This document shows, in pieces, positions 61,088-64,000 of a stretch of DNA of 64,000 nt. Under the pieces are notes generated by a model. That model saw only the letters and a program-made list of their open reading frames with translations. It made no database searches and was not told where the DNA came from. Source of the DNA: Halobaculum sp. MBLA0147. GTDB taxonomy: Archaea; Halobacteriota; Halobacteria; Halobacteriales; Haloferacaceae. How positions within the stretch are numbered: position 1 is the stretch's first letter; every line of letters starts with the position of its first letter. A program made the position numbers and the translations under genes. Where the stretch lies: positions 1,364,001-1,428,000 of the forward strand of contig NZ_JBGKAD010000001.1 of NCBI RefSeq assembly GCF_041361345.1, in the 5' to 3' direction.

Positions 61088-62623
61088 ATGAGTCCGGACC
61101 CATCCGGCGCGTACCAGCACTACGTCGACGGCGAGTGGATCGACGGCGAGGGAACCGAGACGTTCGAGAGTCGCAACCCCGCCAACGGGGAGACGCTCGG
61201 CACGTTCCACCGCGGGACGGAGGCGGACGTCGAGCGGGCGGTCGACGCCGCGAACGCCGCCGAAGAGGAGTGGCAGGCCATGTCGTACACGGATCGCGCG
61301 GAGTACCTGTGGGACATCTACCACGAACTCAAGGAACGCCACGAGGAACTCGGCGAGGTCGTCACCAAAGAGTGCGGCAAGGAGATCAGCGAGGGGAAGG
61401 CCGACGTGACGGAGGCCTGGCACATGGTCGAGTGGGCCGCCGGCAACGCCCGCCACCCACACGGCGACGTGGTGCCCTCCGAGATCGCCTCGAAGGACGC
61501 CTACATGCGCCGGAAGCCGCGCGGCACGATCGGCTGTATCACGCCGTGGAACTTCCCAGTCGCCATCCCGTTCTGGCACATGGCCATCGCCCTCGTCGAG
61601 GGGAACACGGTCGTCTGGAAGCCCGCCGAGCAGACTCCGTGGTGTGGGCAGATCATCGCCGAGATGTTCGTCGACGCCGGCATCCCGGACGGCGTGTTCA
61701 ACATGGTGCAGGGCTTCGGTGACGCCGGCAACGCCATCGTCCAAGACGACCGCGTGGACACCGTCCTGTTCACCGGGTCGGCGGAGGTGGGCCACCAGAT
61801 CGCCGACGAACTCGGCGGGCAGGCCGGCCGCGAGGTGTCTCTGGAGATGGGCGGCAAGAACGGCATCGTGATCACCGAGGAGGCGGACCTCGACGTGGCG
61901 GTCCACTCCGCGGTGATGTCGTCGTTCAAGACCACCGGCCAGCGGTGTGTCTCCTCCGAGCGACTGATCGTCCACGAGGACGTGTACGGCGAGTTCAAGT
62001 CGCGGTTCGTCGAGATCGCCGAGAACGTCGCCGTCGGCGATCCCCTCGACGAGGACACGTTCATGGGGCCGCTGATCGAGGACGAGCACGTCGAGAAGGT
62101 GAAGAAGTACAACCAGCTCGCCCGCGACGAGGACGTGACCGTCCTGGTCGACCGCGAGGAGTTGGCCGACGACGAGATCCCCGACGGCCACGAGGAGGGG
62201 TCGTGGGTCGGCCCGTTCGTCTACGAGGCGGACGCCCACGCCGACCTCCGGTGTACCCACGAGGAGGTGTTCGGTCCGCACGTGGCGCTGTTGGAGTACT
62301 CCGGCGACATCGAGGAGGCCGTCGCGATCCACAACGACGTGGACTACGGGCTCGCAGGTGCCATCATCTCCGAGGACTACCGGCAGATCAACTACTACCG
62401 CGACAACGCCGAGGTCGGGCTCGCCTACGGGAACCTCCCGTGTATCGGCGCGGAGGTCCAGCTCCCGTTCGGCGGCGTGAAACGCTCCGGGAAGGGTGCC
62501 CCGAGCGCCCGCGAGGCGATCGAGGCCGTCACCGACCGCACCGCCTGGACGCTCAACAACGGCGACGACATCGAGATGGCACAGGGCCTCTCCGCCGAGA
62601 TCGTCACCGAAGACGACGACTGA
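61088..62623 (+). CDS. Aldehyde dehydrogenase, NAD(P)-dependent
   Basis: A 511-residue ALDH superfamily enzyme oxidising an aldehyde to an acid. Motifs: TPWNFPVAIPFWHMAIALVEGNTVVWKPAEQTP (cofactor binding), FTGSAEVGHQIADELGG, the base Glu in SLEMGGKNG, the nucleophile C287 in GQRCVSSERLIV, and the C-terminal EVFGPHVALLEY and PFGGVKRSGKG. Similar haloarchaeal enzymes act on 2,5-dioxovalerate, aminoadipate semialdehyde or other substrates; this one cannot be decided. The ATG at 61088 is followed by the family's normal N-terminus. It appears monocistronic. Confidence 0.9.
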   Translation: MSPDPSGAYQHYVDGEWIDGEGTETFESRNPANGETLGTFHRGTEADVERAVDAANAAEEEWQAMSYTDRAEYLWDIYHELKERHEELGEVVTKECGKEISEGKADVTEAWHMVEWAAGNARHPHGDVVPSEIASKDAYMRRKPRGTIGCITPWNFPVAIPFWHMAIALVEGNTVVWKPAEQTPWCGQIIAEMFVDAGIPDGVFNMVQGFGDAGNAIVQDDRVDTVLFTGSAEVGHQIADELGGQAGREVSLEMGGKNGIVITEEADLDVAVHSAVMSSFKTTGQRCVSSERLIVHEDVYGEFKSRFVEIAENVAVGDPLDEDTFMGPLIEDEHVEKVKKYNQLARDEDVTVLVDREELADDEIPDGHEEGSWVGPFVYEADAHADLRCTHEEVFGPHVALLEYSGDIEEAVAIHNDVDYGLAGAIISEDYRQINYYRDNAEVGLAYGNLPCIGAEVQLPFGGVKRSGKGAPSAREAIEAVTDRTAWTLNNGDDIEMAQGLSAEIVTEDDD

Positions 62624-62842
62624 GAACGTCGTCTCACCACCCGTCTCTGAAGCGTCGTGTGCCCACCGGTCGAGACTCCAGCGGGTGAGCGTCGACCGGC
62701 CGACGCGGAAGCGGTTCCGTCGGCGCCGTTCTCACCGATCTGTGTGACTCGTCGGTCACGACGACGGGTCCGAGGCCGTACCGAGACGGGCAGAGACGAG
62801 TGCGGAGGAAGCGAGACAGAGAGCCGGGTATCGTCGAGCGCG

Positions 62843-63601
62843 TCACCGCACCAGCGCGGCGCGGATGGGCTCCGGGAGCGAGCCGTCGGTGTCGAAGTCG
62901 ACCGCGACGCGCAGCCGCCGCTCCGGGCGGCCGAGGCCGCCGTCGTTCACGGGCACGGCGGTGATCAACCCCTCGTCGGCCAGCGAGTCGATCCGGCGTT
63001 GGACCGTCCGCGGGGCGGCCACGTCGAGGTCGCGGACGGTGTCGATCACCTCACCGACGCGGGCTTCCCCCTCGGCGCCGGCCCACACCAACAGCGAGAC
63101 GGGGTCGAGCGAGCCGAGCGACTCGCGGGTGGTCTCGACGGCGACCGTCTCGGCGGCGGACGCGCCCAGCGTCTCGCGGGTCCGCGCGAGCACGGTGTCG
63201 CGCCCCGGCGTCTCCAGGTCCACGGGCTCGCTGCGGTCGAACCGCTCGCGGTAGCGGTCGTACACGTCCGCCGCGCCGACGAGTCCCACCGGCGGTTCGA
63301 CGGAGGGGTCGAACGTCCCGACGGTCTCCGGGTCGACGACGACCACGTCGGCGGCGGGCCCCACACGCACGGACAGTCGCCCCTGCTCGACCAACGCCGC
63401 GGCGCGGATCCGCGTCGTCCACCGCAGGCGGTCGGGCACGCCCTCCGCCAACACCAGGTCCACACGACTCCCCTCGCGGTCCGCCAGCGCGGCCAGGAAC
63501 GCCCGCGTCTCGTCGCGCGCAGGCAGTGTCACCACCGGTTCGGACACGCGGTCGAGGAGAGCCGCGAAGACTTTGTTAGCTTGCCCCTCGATGGAATCCA
63601 T
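62843..63601 (-). CDS. Predicted HTH transcriptional regulator of TbsP-like architecture
   Basis: A 252-residue protein. The C-terminal half has a winged helix (GSLDPVSLLVWAGAEGEARVGEVIDTVRDLDVAAPRTVQRRIDSLADEGLITAVPVNDGGLGRPERRLRVAVDF) whose wing (GRPERRL) recalls GRPR of the gene at 3668. The N-terminal half (LDRVSEPVVTLPARDETRAFLAALADREGSRVDLVLAEGVPDRLRW) matches the effector-like half of TbsP. The ATG at 63601 is chosen, and ATTATAACC at 63628-63636 (minus strand) is a good TATA box at the expected distance. The ligand and targets are unknown. It is divergent from the exporter gene. Confidence 0.65.
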   Translation of the reverse strand: MDSIEGQANKVFAALLDRVSEPVVTLPARDETRAFLAALADREGSRVDLVLAEGVPDRLRWTTRIRAAALVEQGRLSVRVGPAADVVVVDPETVGTFDPSVEPPVGLVGAADVYDRYRERFDRSEPVDLETPGRDTVLARTRETLGASAAETVAVETTRESLGSLDPVSLLVWAGAEGEARVGEVIDTVRDLDVAAPRTVQRRIDSLADEGLITAVPVNDGGLGRPERRLRVAVDFDTDGSLPEPIRAALVR

Positions 63602-63901
63602 ATCGGGTGTACCCAATATTCGAGAAGGGTTATAATTTTCTAATCTGGGTGGTCTCGGGTTCCTCGCCCGCAACCACAGGTTCCGCGGCTCGTGAACGTT
63701 TCTTCACACGACGTGGCAGTATCTACACACGAGTCTGTGGCGGCGGCGGAGCAGATTCCGTCGTCGTGATCGTCTATTCCGTCGTCGAGCGTCGGATTCG
63801 TTCGCCTCCGACGCCGAAACCGGATGACGACACAAAAAATTAGGTTGTCTCTTACTATCTAGCCCGTTAAAATCAAGTTGTCAGAGGCAATGTATCGGAG
63901 T
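63602..63901. other. 300-bp AT-rich spacer between divergent genes
   Basis: The window's most A/T-rich spacer, with a TATA box for each side (ATTATAACC on the minus strand near 63632; GTTAAAATC at 63866 on the plus strand). GTTGTC occurs at 63844 and 63877, the second within AAGTTGTCAG, similar to the AGTTGTCGGC repeat at 3621-3651. A 78-codon plus-strand frame at 63607 is not supported as a gene. Confidence 0.6.
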
Positions 63902-64000
63902 ATGCGCTCACTGTTGACGCGCGTTCGGTGTGCCGCCGCGGCGCACCCGCGCCTCGTCGTGTCGTTGCTCGTCGTGACCACGTTCCTGCTCGCGAGCGGG
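63902..64000 (+). CDS. Start of a membrane protein, probably RND/MMPL-type exporter, 3' truncated
   Basis: Thirty-three codons before the window ends: MRSLLTRVRCAAAAHPRLVVSLLVVTTFLLASG. The short basic leader, HPRLVV, and a first hydrophobic helix at once are typical of archaeal RND/MMPL family exporters. There is a TATA-like GTTAAAATC about 30 bases upstream. The rest lies outside the window, so the family is only suggested. Confidence 0.5.
   Translation, partial: MRSLLTRVRCAAAAHPRLVVSLLVVTTFLLASG

Noticed and set aside
63607-63843. 78-codon plus-strand frame in the spacer before the exporter gene
   Set aside because: It overlaps the promoter regions of both divergent genes, has no motif, and ends in a Pro/Asp-rich stretch with no protein-like order. 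The AT-rich first half is explained by TATA elements.
1-64000. CRISPR arrays, rRNA operon, integrase or transposase genes
   Set aside because: Looked for regularly spaced repeats, conserved rRNA segments and DDE or tyrosine-recombinase motifs; none was found.

Overview
The window is a GC-rich stretch of haloarchaeal chromosome. Supporting signs are a strongly acidic proteome rich in Asp and Glu, frequent GTG starts, TATA-like boxes about 27 bases upstream of many start codons (leaderless transcripts), archaellins, a Tat lipoprotein, a surface protein with a PGF-CTERM-like tail, a tRNA without encoded CCA, and many haloarchaea-type conserved proteins. I cannot name the genus. No rRNA, CRISPR array, prophage or recognisable insertion sequence was seen. 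Product names rest on reading motifs by eye; no database search was run.

Layout. 1-10.7 kb holds housekeeping genes: a truncated M24 peptidase, an HD phosphohydrolase, NAC with TrmI, a TbsP-like regulator, a MOSC protein, BolA and an XPD/Rad3-type helicase. 11-20.6 kb holds thrS, a glycine-zipper protein with a probable frameshift, an amidohydrolase, a DUF4097-type protein, a DM13 protein, a small membrane operon, a PanE-like reductase, an ABM protein and threonine synthase. 20.6-25.9 kb holds a ModE-like regulator divergent from a molybdate/tungstate ABC permease and ATPase, a PIN-like protein, XTP pyrophosphatase and a DUF7119-type protein. tRNA-Lys(UUU) follows, with a duplicated 3' end about 200 bases downstream. 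26.4-32 kb holds a Tat lipoprotein, a Yip1/PH membrane pair, AzlC/AzlD and an FAD oxidoreductase.

32-39.5 kb holds a winged-helix regulator divergent from a threonine-synthase-like protein lacking the PLP lysine, three toxin-antitoxin type loci (RHH/RelE, a lone AbrB, and AbrB/VapC), PEP synthase and a PhzF protein. 39.4-49.3 kb holds lipoamide dehydrogenase, three archaellin paralogs, long spacers with dispersed repeats, an S-layer-like BGTF protein, an AI-2E-type permease and a PadR regulator with a palindromic operator. 49.6-64 kb holds sucCD, an HTH/zinc-ribbon regulator, three sensor histidine kinases without adjacent response regulators, a frame-disrupted HTH gene, an aldehyde dehydrogenase, another HTH regulator, and the start of a probable RND/MMPL exporter.

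Functional links. SucCD (TCA cycle), Lpd (2-oxoacid dehydrogenases) and PpsA (gluconeogenesis) form a central carbon set, though not one operon. The archaellins, BGTF protein, DM13 protein and lipoprotein belong to the cell surface. The three kinases suggest a signalling island. The most unusual items are the lysine-less threonine synthase paralog, the 212-base identical block in two archaellin genes, the regulator genes with symmetric or repeated elements at their own promoters, the compensating frameshift pair at 55.58/55.71 kb, and a dispersed intergenic repeat with diverged copies around 10.8, 26.3, 43.6 and 45.0 kb.
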